Shown here piece by piece: positions 27,791-36,506 of a DNA stretch of 64,000 bases; position 1 is the first letter of the stretch; each line of letters begins with the position of its first letter. The translations under genes and the position numbers were made by a program. Below the pieces are notes generated by a model. That model was not told where the DNA came from and searched no databases. It saw only the letters and a program-made list of their open reading frames with translations. The DNA comes from DATFWC01 sp963777755 (GTDB taxonomy: Bacteria > Pseudomonadota > Alphaproteobacteria > Rhizobiales > Xanthobacteraceae). The stretch is from positions 113,219-177,218 of the forward strand of contig CAVZSC010000021.1 in the NCBI GenBank assembly GCA_963777755.1, in the 5' to 3' direction.

Positions 27791-27918
27791 TTGCAGAACT
27801 AAAACGCGATCTGCCAGAGGTTGCTGATGTACCGGGGTCCAAGCCAAGGACAGCCGGGCTAGGAATCATCGTCCGGCTGCCGGGCGGAGCGCCAGCGTGA
27901 TCAATACGCGCGGAGTAT

Positions 27919-28293
27919 CTATTTGGGCTCCGCAAGCACGCGCCGAATGGTCGCGAGCAGGGACACGAAATCGATCGGTTTGGCATCGAATTCGTCGCAC
28001 CCATTGGCAATCGCCTCCTCGCGCTCGCTGTCCAGCGCATACGCGGACATGCCGATGATTGGGATGTCGCGGGTTTGCGGATCTTGCTTGAGCGTTCGCA
28101 GGGCTTCCCAGCGGTCAAGGACCGGCATTTCGAGGTCCATCAGGATCACGTCAGGGTGTTCGGTCGCGGCCAGCTTGCAGCCCTTCTCGCTGTCGTCCGC
28201 TGCGAGCACCTCGAAATCGCCAAGCAGCTCAAGCCGCGTCTTGAGCATGTAGCGGTTGTCGTCGTTGTGTTCGACGTAGAGCACTTTGGTCAC
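27919..28293 (-). CDS. Single-domain response regulator (CheY-like)
   Basis: A protein of 124 aa, all receiver domain. Visible are the acidic pocket (EHNDDN, residues 8-13), the phosphoacceptor Asp53 in ILMDLEMP, the switch Ser83 in IIGMSAY and Lys105 in DAKPID. No output domain follows, so it must act through a partner protein. The nearest histidine kinase in the window is far away (44.4 kb), so its cognate kinase is unknown. It stands alone between the repeat protein and the permease gene. Confidence 0.92.
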   Translation of the reverse strand: MTKVLYVEHNDDNRYMLKTRLELLGDFEVLAADDSEKGCKLAATEHPDVILMDLEMPVLDRWEALRTLKQDPQTRDIPIIGMSAYALDSEREEAIANGCDEFDAKPIDFVSLLATIRRVLAEPK

Positions 28294-28620
28294 GATGCCG
28301 ATCCCATTCCTCGGTCGCCTTCATCTTCCCCGTGGCTGCTGATGCGAACGCAGCGATATGTCCGCTCTACATCCGACTCCGGTCGTATCGCTGCACTGCC
28401 GCGAACTGCCGCTTCGTGGCAAATCCAGACTCCTGCATCGCACCAAATTGCTTCTCTATTCGATCACCTCGTCGGCGCGGGCGAGCAGCGTCGGCGGGAT
28501 TTCGAGGCCAAGCGCGCTAGAAACCTTGATTTGCGCGACAATTTGTCGATTGGCTCCTCATGTAACTGAATTGCTCGCCAGCCTCTGGCGCGCGGAACGC
28601 CGCCATATGAGGCCCGCTCC

Positions 28621-29367
28621 ATGACACTTGAATTCCTGAGTCTGATTGGAATTGGTTTCCTCGCACAACTCGTGGACGGAGCGCTCGGGATGGCGTTCGG
28701 CCTTATCTCGACCAGTGCCCTGCTGTCGCTTGGTATACCGCCCGCGCACGCGAGTGCGGCCGTCCATACCGCCGAAGTTGCAACCACAGGAGCTTCTGGC
28801 CTGTCCCATCTGTTTCACCAGAACGTCGATCGCAGACTTCTTCTCACACTCGGCGTGCCCGGTGTGCTCGGAGGTGTTTTAGGCGCATATGTCCTTTCGA
28901 ACATCGACGGCGGGGCGATACGTCCGTTTGTTTCAGCCTACCTGCTCGTGATGGGACTGTTTATCCTCATGAAAGCGGCTAAGCTCGCCCCAACCAACGA
29001 GGACGCGCAAATCGGATATGCCGCTCCGCTCGGTCTTATCGGCGGCTTCTTGGATGCGATCGGGGGTGGCGGTTGGGGAGCGATGGTCACTTCGACGCTG
29101 ATTGGATCAGGTCATGCCCCGCGGAAGGTCATCGGTTCGGTCAATACGGCGGAATTCTTCATCACTGTGGCGGTGGCGACTACATTCTTCATTGAGTTGG
29201 CGATCGCCCACGTGGAGCACATCGCTGCGCTGATCATCGGCGGCTTGCTGGCCGCTCCCTTCGGCGGATATATCGTGCGCCACGTGCAGCCCCGGGCTCT
29301 CATGGCCGCCGTCGGAGGCCTGGTCAGCGCCCTCGCGCTGTTCCAACTTGCCAAATCATTCCAATAA
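28621..29367 (+). CDS. TauE/SafE family sulfite exporter-like permease
   Basis: A protein of 248 aa with about seven to eight membrane helices. The ATG follows GAGGCCCGC. The two family half-motifs are present: LIGIGFLAQLVDGALGMAFG at the N-terminus, and LGLIGGFLDAIGGGGWGAMV at the start of the second half. These proteins export sulfite or sulfur-containing organic acids. It has no sulfur metabolism genes beside it, so the substrate is unassigned. Confidence 0.93.
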   Translation: MTLEFLSLIGIGFLAQLVDGALGMAFGLISTSALLSLGIPPAHASAAVHTAEVATTGASGLSHLFHQNVDRRLLLTLGVPGVLGGVLGAYVLSNIDGGAIRPFVSAYLLVMGLFILMKAAKLAPTNEDAQIGYAAPLGLIGGFLDAIGGGGWGAMVTSTLIGSGHAPRKVIGSVNTAEFFITVAVATTFFIELAIAHVEHIAALIIGGLLAAPFGGYIVRHVQPRALMAAVGGLVSALALFQLAKSFQ

Positions 29368-30194
29368 TCCGAATGGCCACTTCGGGTATCTCACCCAACC
29401 GCCGCGTTTTTTTTTCAATCCTGCGTCAGGCGCACAGTTGGTGGAGATCGCCTGCCCATGCCATGCCCGGTCTTGTTACCACGCTAACACAGTGACCCCT
29501 CCCCAAGCTGCCAGCCAACTCGCCGCTTTTCCGCGGCGCGCCGTCCACTGGGAATTAAACAAGACGAGGGGCTCACCACCGAATGCGCCGGCATGCAGCG
29601 TCAGCTTTACCCGCCTGGAGGACCCGCCGTCCTTGCCGAACAAAGCGTCGAACCCTTCGACGCTGGGCGTGGGGCTTCGATATCGAGCCCCGCCTCTGCT
29701 ATACTCGGTCGCGAGATTCAAGAGCCTCCCCTGTGCGCCCGGCACGGGTCGTGAGCGAGGTCCTGAGCGAGGGCGTCGCCAACCGCGCGAGGGACCGATG
29801 CAGAGCACCATCAAGAAGGGCACCGGCGGCCATCGCAACGGACGGCGCAAGCCTCCGCCGCAGCCGTCGAATGCCGACGCGCAGCTGGCTACCCGAGATC
29901 TCGACCCGTCCGCCCATGGTTTACTCCTCGTGAACAGAACGCCGCAAAATTCCTCAATTTGCGACTTGGCATCAAGCAAAGGACGCAGATGTGGTAAGAA
30001 ATTGATTAATGGGCACCTCGAAAATCGTCTCGCCAAATCCTCGCGAGTCTCACTCGGTGACCAGCAGGCAGTAATGTGCGGATGGAGCGACCACAAATTA
30101 ACGACGTGTCCGTTAACCAAAAATTAACGATGTATTTGGCGGGCGGGACTTTGCGGTCCAAGATGGAGCGGCCTTGGACGACAGAGAGGAAACG
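29368..30194. other. Non-coding stretch with two adjacent hairpins
   Basis: No gene I would support, although a long low-quality frame exists on the + strand. At 29644-29664 arms AGCGTCGAA/TTCGACGCT flank CCC. Immediately after, at 29671-29691, a near-perfect GGGGC...GCCCC palindrome has a TCGATATCGA core. Next to the downstream gene is the CtrA-type box listed separately. Confidence 0.5.
30113..30127. promoter_or_regulatory. CtrA-type box TTAA-N7-TTAA
   Basis: An exact TTAA, seven bases, TTAA arrangement lies 67 bases before the ATG of the M15-like envelope gene, and another GTTAAC/AATTAAC pair lies just upstream (from 30098). TTAA-N7-TTAA is the established binding site of the alphaproteobacterial cell-cycle regulator CtrA, which often controls envelope genes. 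Use in vivo is inference. Confidence 0.55.
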
Positions 30195-31391
30195 ATGGGG
30201 GGGATAAGAGCGCAGCGATTTGCTGCACGGGCGGCATTGAGCGGAACGGTCCTTCTCGCCGGTTGGATTGCTGGCTGGCTTGCCGCCTTCGGTTCGCCGG
30301 GCATGGAGAATGCCCACGCGGCGACGATTGAGGATAGCCGGGCGCCACGCGACGCAACATCTGAGACGGCCAACCGCGAGCCCGTCGATGCGCCGCAAGC
30401 AACCGCATTGACCTCCGTTCCCAATCTGGCGACGGCCGATCCCGCGTCACCTGAGCCTGCCGTCGTGCCCGCATCCATATTCGTCGCCGATGTGCCGAAG
30501 GCCGATCCCGCAGAACTCACCATTGCGCCTGCGGCCATGTCCATCGGCGAGGCAACGCCAGCCGATCCGGACCTGACCGAACCGGGCTTCCTACGCGCGG
30601 GCGCTTCCGCCGCCGAGGCGCCCGTCGTCGAGGCACCTTTGCCGGACTCTCGTCGGATGCCGTCGCCCCAAGCGCCCGCGCAGCTTACTTCCCTATTCAC
30701 GTCTGACCCGGCGAAGGAGTACCCGAAGCCAGCGGTGCGCCCGGTTGAAACCCCCAACGAATGCCTCGTGGCCGACATCTGCATCGACGAGTATCTCTGG
30801 TCGCTGTACGAACGGACGCCCAAGCTCGACACGAACAAGGTGACGGAGCGGATCAAAGTACCCGTGAAGAAGAAAGGCAAGAGGCGGACCGTCACCAAAA
30901 CGATTACCAAGTATGTCCTCGCGGACTTCACCTGGAAGGATCCGATAGCGGCAAAAAGAGCCGGCCTGTCGCTCATGGATTACGTGATCGGGGGTATGGA
31001 TCGTCGCTTCAAGGTGAAGCTCTACCACGCGTTTCGCGCCATGGAGGAGGCCGGGCTCATGCCGGGCATAACGAGCGCATTCCGCGACGATTACCGACAA
31101 GCGATCGCAAGCGGCAAAAAGGCTGCGAGCGACAGCTCATACCATGGCGGGAGCCGCCGGGGCGGCTACGGGCACGGGCTTGCGGTCGACCTCGTGAGCG
31201 TCAAGGGTGAGACCCGTATGCAGCGATACGCCTCGAGCCAAGAGCTGTGGAAGTGGATCGATGCGCACGAGAAGGAGCTTGGGGTTGGGCGCCCCTATCG
31301 CGATCGAGACCCGCCGCATGTCGGGCCGATCGACGGCAAGGAATACATCGCCAAGCGCGGTGGGGCGAACTTGCAAAGGGCTGGATTGTAA
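30195..31391 (+). CDS. Exported peptidase M15-like (peptidoglycan carboxypeptidase-like) protein
   Basis: A protein of 398 aa from the ATG after AGAGAGGAAACG. It has an N-terminal signal or anchor helix (residues about 12-36). A long Ala/Pro/Glu-rich linker (to about residue 180) and a small domain with a basic hairpin (VKKKGKRRTVTKTITK) follow. The C-terminal domain has SAFRDDYRQ, then YGHGLAVDL and PPHVGP, which recall the Arg, His/Asp and late His positions of M15 D-Ala-D-Ala peptidases. The first canonical zinc His of the SxHxxGxAxD motif appears as Tyr here, with His327 two residues later. Activity is therefore uncertain. It is first in an envelope-modifying trio. Confidence 0.75.
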   Translation: MGGIRAQRFAARAALSGTVLLAGWIAGWLAAFGSPGMENAHAATIEDSRAPRDATSETANREPVDAPQATALTSVPNLATADPASPEPAVVPASIFVADVPKADPAELTIAPAAMSIGEATPADPDLTEPGFLRAGASAAEAPVVEAPLPDSRRMPSPQAPAQLTSLFTSDPAKEYPKPAVRPVETPNECLVADICIDEYLWSLYERTPKLDTNKVTERIKVPVKKKGKRRTVTKTITKYVLADFTWKDPIAAKRAGLSLMDYVIGGMDRRFKVKLYHAFRAMEEAGLMPGITSAFRDDYRQAIASGKKAASDSSYHGGSRRGGYGHGLAVDLVSVKGETRMQRYASSQELWKWIDAHEKELGVGRPYRDRDPPHVGPIDGKEYIAKRGGANLQRAGL

Positions 31392-31590
31392 AACGCACGG
31401 TCAGGGCCATCGTCCCCCCTACAGAGGAGACGACGTGCTGTCGCGATGGCTGTCGCCGACGGCTCAACCACCACACCAGGCCGCTGCAACCTCGGCGAGG
31501 TAACACGCGCGTGCGCGGCTAATCTCAAGCTGATACGGCTGCGAGGAGCAGGTTCAATACGGGCCTGCGCAGCGATCGCGTGTGCGGTTG

Positions 31591-33033
31591 TCACGGGGCT
31601 GTGTTGCCCGGGCCGCGTCGGCGGATCTTCATGCTTCCTTGCGGCTCGCCGCTCAAGATGACCACAAATTCCGTGTCCTTGCCGGTCTCCGAGCTCAACG
31701 GCTCGTCCGAGATGATCAGGGAAGATCCCGGCGACGCCATCTCGGCGATACGGTCCAATGCGTCTTGTGGAATGACCATCCGGTCCAGCGCGGCCTTCGC
31801 GCCGCCCGTGCCCCTCCACGTCGGCTCGCCCTCACGACCGCTGCCCCCACGCGCTCGTGCCCCGACCACGCCCTGGTCCGGGCGTCCGCCGTCCAACGAG
31901 ACGACGCTCCATCGCATATCGGTGCCGCTGGTCCGCTCCATGGCGGTGAAGACATGCGTGCCGATCGGACGATCGGCATCCAGGATCGTAACCGGAATCT
32001 CGAGGATCGGCTGAAAGGCCCGTCGGACATAGAGGCGCTGGCTATTCCGGCTGATGAACACCGACACCGGTTCGAGTTCGCGCGCTGCCTCGCGCGCCTC
32101 CTCGGCCGCCGCGACGCGCGCGGCCTCAGCCGCGACGGCGGCTTCACGCGCAGGCGCGACGGCATCAAGCCTTGGCTGCAGCTCGGCCTTGGCGGCGGCC
32201 CATTGCGCCTGTAACTCGGCGATTCTGACGACTGCCCGCGCCTTGGCACTCTCAGCCTGCTCTTTTGCTTCAATCGAGATCGCGGAGGCGAGTGCAGCCT
32301 CGGCGGCCGCCAGTTGCGCTTCGGCTCTGCGCTTCAAATTTTCCGCCACCCGCACCGGCACCATCGCTCGTGCGGCCTCCTGGAATGCCGTCACGGCCGC
32401 GAGTCTCGCCTGACTTGCCTTCCTGGCCGCCGCCTCCGCCTCGGCGGTACGCGCGGCGGCGATTGCGCCGGCGCCCGGCTTTGCCACGAACAATGCTGGA
32501 TGGGCGATCTCAATTGGCACCACATCGCCTGGCGTCACGATCACCCGCATGCCCAGCCGTGTCGCGTCGAACAGGCGTGCGGCGAATTCGAAGGGCAGCC
32601 GGACGCAGCCATGGGATGCCGGATATCCTGGCAGGAGGCCGCCGTGGAGCGCAATGCCTGACCAGGTGATGCGCTGCATGTGAGGCATATAGCCATCGTC
32701 ATAAAGATTCGACCAGTGTTCCGCGTTCTTCTGGAGCACTGTGAAGACGCCAGCGGGCGTCTCGCGTCCCTTCTGGCCGCTCGATACCGGTGCCCGCAGG
32801 ATCCAGCCCGTGGCGTCGTAGACGGTGATCCGCTGGTTGTGCAGCGAAACAATCGCCATGATCGGCTCGCCGACGGGCCGCGATTCGGCCAACTCGACCG
32901 AACGGTTCTTCTCGCTGCTTGTGGCACCCGCGTGATTTTGCGCAGCGATCAGGGTGACCAAACCCACAATCGCAAGACGCGCCAGCCGCCGCCGTGAGTG
33001 CTTGGGGCTCCGATTCACGAAACGAGACAGCAT
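31591..33033 (-). CDS. L,D-transpeptidase (YkuD family) with coiled coil
   Basis: A protein of 480 aa with a signal segment after an Arg-rich start (RRRLARLAIVGLVTLIA). The YkuD domain (about residues 57-165) has the full active-site motif: His130 in LHGGLLPGY and Ser140-His141-Gly142-Cys143 in PASHGCVRLP. Residues about 185-315 are an Ala/Glu-rich coiled coil. A C-terminal region (from VFISRNSQRLYVRR) resembles the beta-strand start of a second transpeptidase-like domain but has no catalytic Cys. It would cross-link or modify peptidoglycan in the periplasm. It converges with the M15-like gene. Confidence 0.92.
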   Translation of the reverse strand: MLSRFVNRSPKHSRRRLARLAIVGLVTLIAAQNHAGATSSEKNRSVELAESRPVGEPIMAIVSLHNQRITVYDATGWILRAPVSSGQKGRETPAGVFTVLQKNAEHWSNLYDDGYMPHMQRITWSGIALHGGLLPGYPASHGCVRLPFEFAARLFDATRLGMRVIVTPGDVVPIEIAHPALFVAKPGAGAIAAARTAEAEAAARKASQARLAAVTAFQEAARAMVPVRVAENLKRRAEAQLAAAEAALASAISIEAKEQAESAKARAVVRIAELQAQWAAAKAELQPRLDAVAPAREAAVAAEAARVAAAEEAREAARELEPVSVFISRNSQRLYVRRAFQPILEIPVTILDADRPIGTHVFTAMERTSGTDMRWSVVSLDGGRPDQGVVGARARGGSGREGEPTWRGTGGAKAALDRMVIPQDALDRIAEMASPGSSLIISDEPLSSETGKDTEFVVILSGEPQGSMKIRRRGPGNTAP

Positions 33034-33445
33034 GCGCGTCCGATCCGATTTGGGCTACGCCAGCTCGAGGACTCATAATGCCATTCGGGGCAACCTGCCA
33101 ACCTCCCACCGCGCGCAATAGGCGTCGCCGGCGCAAGGTCCGCCCTGGACGGGCAGCAGTAGCCCACAACTACGATGCGCCGCGGTGGGGTGTTGACGGC
33201 TACCCGAATGTTGGCCACTGGCGCGACATGCCACGTCCTAACGGCTGCAATCAACCGCTCGCGAAGGTACATGGCATACGGTTCTCCCATCCACGCTGGC
33301 CTGCACCCCAGCCAGCATTGCCCGACCTAACTCACCTGGCGAAGATCGGGCTGCAGACCCCGATACCATCCGGGAGGCTCTGCACGTCTATGAGGACGGG
33401 AAGTAGCTTGATTCCGGCTTTGCCCTCGCTGCCGGAGGCATCGTC
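33034..33445. other. Stretch without a recognised gene
   Basis: This is the gap between the L,D-transpeptidase start and the small DUF2188-like gene. Both lie on the - strand. I see no convincing ORF, RNA or strong hairpin. Confidence 0.4.
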
Positions 33446-33649
33446 TCAACTATCCGCTCCGACAGACTCCCCTGTTCCGTGCTGCACCTTCACTGAGGTA
33501 AAGAAGCCTATGGCCCGGCCCTTCTGGGCTTCGCCTATCGCCGCCCGCAAAGCTCGATCCTTGCTGGCAAACCAACCGCGACGATGAGCGCCGACAATCA
33601 GCAACCAGCCCGGTGATTTTGGAATGATCACACAATTCAGCTCTCGCAT
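33446..33649 (-). CDS. Small DUF2188-like protein
   Basis: A protein of 67 aa starting MRELNCVIIPKSPGWLLIVG, with GAGGACA seven bases before the ATG. The order of features (VxxxxxGWxxxxG, then RALRAAIGEAQK, then GFFTSVKVQ) matches the small beta-beta-alpha proteins grouped near DUF2188, which are common and uncharacterised in bradyrhizobia. The competing 104-aa frame on the same strand lacks this pattern. Confidence is limited by its size. Confidence 0.6.
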   Translation of the reverse strand: MRELNCVIIPKSPGWLLIVGAHRRGWFASKDRALRAAIGEAQKGRAIGFFTSVKVQHGTGESVGADS

Positions 33650-33795
33650 ATCGATTTGTCCTCGCTAGCGTCGATCGAAGAGCATCCTCAATAAGACGAA
33701 AGTTGGAACAAAAAGGTGGAATGGTAAACGATGGGTAAACGAAATCGGCGGCTGGCGTTAACATTCGGTTTAGCCGATGAATTCATCGTCAGATT

Positions 33796-34764
33796 ATGCG
33801 CGACAAACATATTTCAGCGGGTGGGTTAGTGGCGTATGAGCGACCAGCTGCAGAGGCTCGCGGTCAAATCACGCCGTCCAATGAGTTGCTCATCAAAACA
33901 GAGGAGCCGGGTGATAGAATTTCAACCCCAGAAGAGACGGGCGCGTCGGAGGCAACATCGGCAGCTTCGAATGGACGCGTTAACGTCGACCCGTTCGGGA
34001 CCATCCTATCGGAAGCTTGGCGTGCGCAGGTTCCTGAAATCAGAGCCCCCAGCCCGGACGAGAGATGGGGCTCAGGTTTGCGTCGAAACGGCCCACGAGT
34101 CGGAGTTGGGCGCATGGCTCTCATGGCGACGCTCGGGGTTGGCTTCGCTGGTGGATGGGGCTATGGCTTGCTCGATTATCTCGGACGCGAGCGGAGCACG
34201 ACTTCTATCCCGCTGGTAGTCGAACGCATCATCCAAGCCGAGTCGAACGGCTGTGCGAATGCAAAGAACAAACGCTCTACGGCCACTGGTGCTGCTCAAT
34301 TCCTCGATGAAACATGGCTCCTCTTGATCCGGGCACACCGCCCCGAGCTAGCTCGGCAGAGCGAAAGAGAGGTGTTGGAATTGCGGCGAGATCCGGGACT
34401 CTCCCGCGAGATGACCACACGGCTAGCCGAGAAGAACGCCATGAGGTTGCGTCAGCGCGGATTTTCGGTGACGCCGGGCGTGCTATACTTGTCACACTTT
34501 GCTGGCAGCGCAGGAGCTATTGCAATCCTTTCCGCCCCGGAAAGCGCGGACGCCGCCTCAATCATGGCGAGCGCGGATATGACAAGCCGCATCACGCGCG
34601 AGAAGATCGTTAGTGCAAACCCGTTTCTACAACGGTTCACCGTAGCTGATCTCAAACGCTGGGCTGATCGCAAAATGGAGAAGCAGCAACTCAATCAAAG
34701 CTGCGGGCTGCTCCAGCAGCGCAGGTCAGTAGCTACGCTTCCGAGCAGTGCCGCGACGGCGTGA
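33796..34764 (+). CDS. Lytic transglycosylase (SLT-like) membrane protein
   Basis: A protein of 322 aa. A Ser/Thr/Pro-rich cytoplasmic N-terminus (about 100 residues) leads to one membrane helix (RMALMATLGVGFAGGWGYG, about residues 106-124). The SLT-type domain follows: Glu149 in IIQAESNGCAN is the catalytic acid, then GAAQFLDETWL and later LYLSHFAGSAGA match the lysozyme-like fold. It should cleave peptidoglycan glycan strands at the periplasmic face. Direct repeats of GTAAAC 11 bases apart sit about 65 bases upstream. It completes a trio of wall-modifying genes. Confidence 0.88.
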   Translation: MRDKHISAGGLVAYERPAAEARGQITPSNELLIKTEEPGDRISTPEETGASEATSAASNGRVNVDPFGTILSEAWRAQVPEIRAPSPDERWGSGLRRNGPRVGVGRMALMATLGVGFAGGWGYGLLDYLGRERSTTSIPLVVERIIQAESNGCANAKNKRSTATGAAQFLDETWLLLIRAHRPELARQSEREVLELRRDPGLSREMTTRLAEKNAMRLRQRGFSVTPGVLYLSHFAGSAGAIAILSAPESADAASIMASADMTSRITREKIVSANPFLQRFTVADLKRWADRKMEKQQLNQSCGLLQQRRSVATLPSSAATA

Positions 34765-34948
34765 ACGTGCTGACCATCGATATGCGGAATCGCGAGAGGC
34801 GGTATTCCGGCTGAGCCCTACAATGGAACTGTAAGAACCCGTACGTGCGTGCTGCGGGCGGGGGGCCACTCCCGGAAAGCTTAAGGCGTCATCATCCGAT
34901 GCGGAGAGCCATCAGGGGACGGCGCATCAGCATCCGTCAGCCGACGTT

Positions 34949-35047
34949 CTAAAGGGCGGGGGAGAGCAACCAAACATGCCCTATGACAAAACCGCCGAGC
35001 AGCATCCACAAAATGAATATTTCTAAGGCGTCTTGCAAATCGCTCAT
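34949..35047 (-). CDS. Putative 32-residue membrane miniprotein
   Basis: A short frame reading MSDLQDALEIFILWMLLG and ending GHVWLLSPAL. Residues about 8-28 form one hydrophobic helix. GAGGCAGG lies six bases before the ATG and three TTAA half-sites lie within 60 bases upstream. The rest of the 34765-35154 gap holds no larger gene. A single-pass small protein is plausible, but only conservation in relatives would confirm it. Confidence 0.45.
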   Translation of the reverse strand: MSDLQDALEIFILWMLLGGFVIGHVWLLSPAL

Positions 35048-35154
35048 CGGCCTGCCTCATATGTTAGCGAGCGCAGGTTTCCAGTTAATCGTTAACAGAG
35101 ATTAAAATAATCCCGCCCAACTGCTGACATGTTAATGGCAGGGCGCGTCAGCTG

Positions 35155-35793
35155 GACACTTTTCCCAACCTTGCCGAACGCGCACACTCAGGCTGTTCTT
35201 TCTGAGTGTCGGCGTTCTCCGTCGCACCCTCGATGAGGCCGAGCGGATGCTTATCACCCTTTGCGTCGACCCCGGTCGCCGCGACCAGGATCAGATCCTC
35301 GTCCATATGGATGCCGTCGATCTGGATCACCAGCAAATCAAGGCCGGAGAGATCGCTCGCCATCCACTCCTTCATGCGCGCCGCCGACAGCGCGACGAAG
35401 CGGCGAGAGGCGGCCGATTTCGACAGGCCACACCCCGCAGATGCTGGAACATCTCCCTCGGGCAGCCGAACTGAACGGGCGAACTTGCGCGTCGAGACGT
35501 TGATCAGCATCTGGTTCATCGCCACTTGCCCTCGAAGCTGCGAAGCCTTGGCCGCTCGATCTCGACCTTGCCACAAGCCGATCTTGCCCTTCGTCTTCCC
35601 CCAGCGGTGCGCCCGCCGGTCTCGCCCCATGGCGTGGACCACAGGCCGCTTGCGCATCGCGATCCATCATCTCGGCAAGGGCCTCCACGCCGGAAGCCAG
35701 ACAAAACAGCTCGAAGCTCGCCGAAATGTTCGCCAGGGCCTCGAGCTTCAGCGCTCTCGTCGGAATGGCAGCAGATGTAGTAGGTCTATTCAT
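35155..35793 (-). pseudogene. IS256/mutator-type transposase fragment
   Basis: The segment starts MNRPTTSAAIPTRALKLEAL and changes frame at least once. It then reads IGLWQGRDRAAKASQLRGQV and MNQMLINVSTRKFARSVRLPEGDVP. The core SKSAASRRFVALSAARM, LLVIQIDGIHMDEDLILVAA and HPLGLIEGATENA is that of IS256-family transposases, including the first catalytic Asp in QIDGIH. Sequence stops matching after GATENA, so the rest of the transposase and the right end are lost. Confidence 0.8.
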
Positions 35794-35901
35794 GGCGTTG
35801 CTTTCCTTCGTGGAATCAGCACCCCGAGCCTATCGGCTCAAGGCGAGCAACGCCGCTCCTCCTATTTCGACATCGAGTAGGACAATTCCCTGGTAACCGC
35901 G

Positions 35902-36228
35902 TCAGCGGCTTTTTGATTTCGTCTTCGCCTGTGCGTTGGTGGCTTGCTCTTCCGAGGATTGTCGAGCAGAGCGAGCCATCTCTATACAGGTGATCACCTG
36001 AACATAGCTCGGCATTTTCGACGACGTGGTCAGTCGGACGCAGCGGGCGCGCTCTGCTGCCGGGAACTGCGACCATTGCTCCGCCAGTTGATTGCGGGCT
36101 GCCGTCTCGCCCCTGATACAACCCTCGTTGCCCTCGCAGATTGATCGGAGGTCGAACTTCGGAACCTGGTCCGCCACATTGATAATAGATGCTATGGAGA
36201 CGAGTATGGCTGGGAACGGAATGAACAT
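35902..36228 (-). CDS. Small exported protein, unknown
   Basis: A protein of 108 aa starting MFIPFPAILVSIASIINVAD, a signal-like hydrophobic start. The mature part has four Cys (SICEGNEGCIRGE, AERARCVRL, VITCIEMA) and the block RNQLAEQWSQFPAAERARCV. This layout recurs in short uncharacterised proteins of bradyrhizobia, where paired Cys probably form disulfides in the periplasm. The C-terminus is a Lys/Ser-rich tail. It stands between a transposase remnant and the AraC regulator. Confidence 0.7.
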   Translation of the reverse strand: MFIPFPAILVSIASIINVADQVPKFDLRSICEGNEGCIRGETAARNQLAEQWSQFPAAERARCVRLTTSSKMPSYVQVITCIEMARSARQSSEEQATNAQAKTKSKSR

Positions 36229-36506
36229 CGCACTCCTCCTTGGCCCAAGTTCGCGACCATGGATATCATAGCACGTGCTAACTGGCGAACATCACGAACA
36301 ATCCAACGCAGCCGGGCGCCTCATTGCGGCGGTCCATAACCCGCACGCCAACAAGCTCACCGTCCAATTCCTGGCCGCCGTTGCCCGTGGCCGCGAGCGG
36401 CATGTTGTACGAACGACAACCGCACCGCGTCTTGTTATGATGCGCCATCGGCTTGCTCGCCCGTGCCAGCCGGTACCAGAGCCACCGGCCGATTTGGAAC
36501 GAGGGG

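Noticed and set aside
29348..30127. 259-aa + strand frame after the TauE/SafE gene
   Set aside because: No motif, poor codon character, overlaps hairpins and a CtrA-type box; more likely non-coding.
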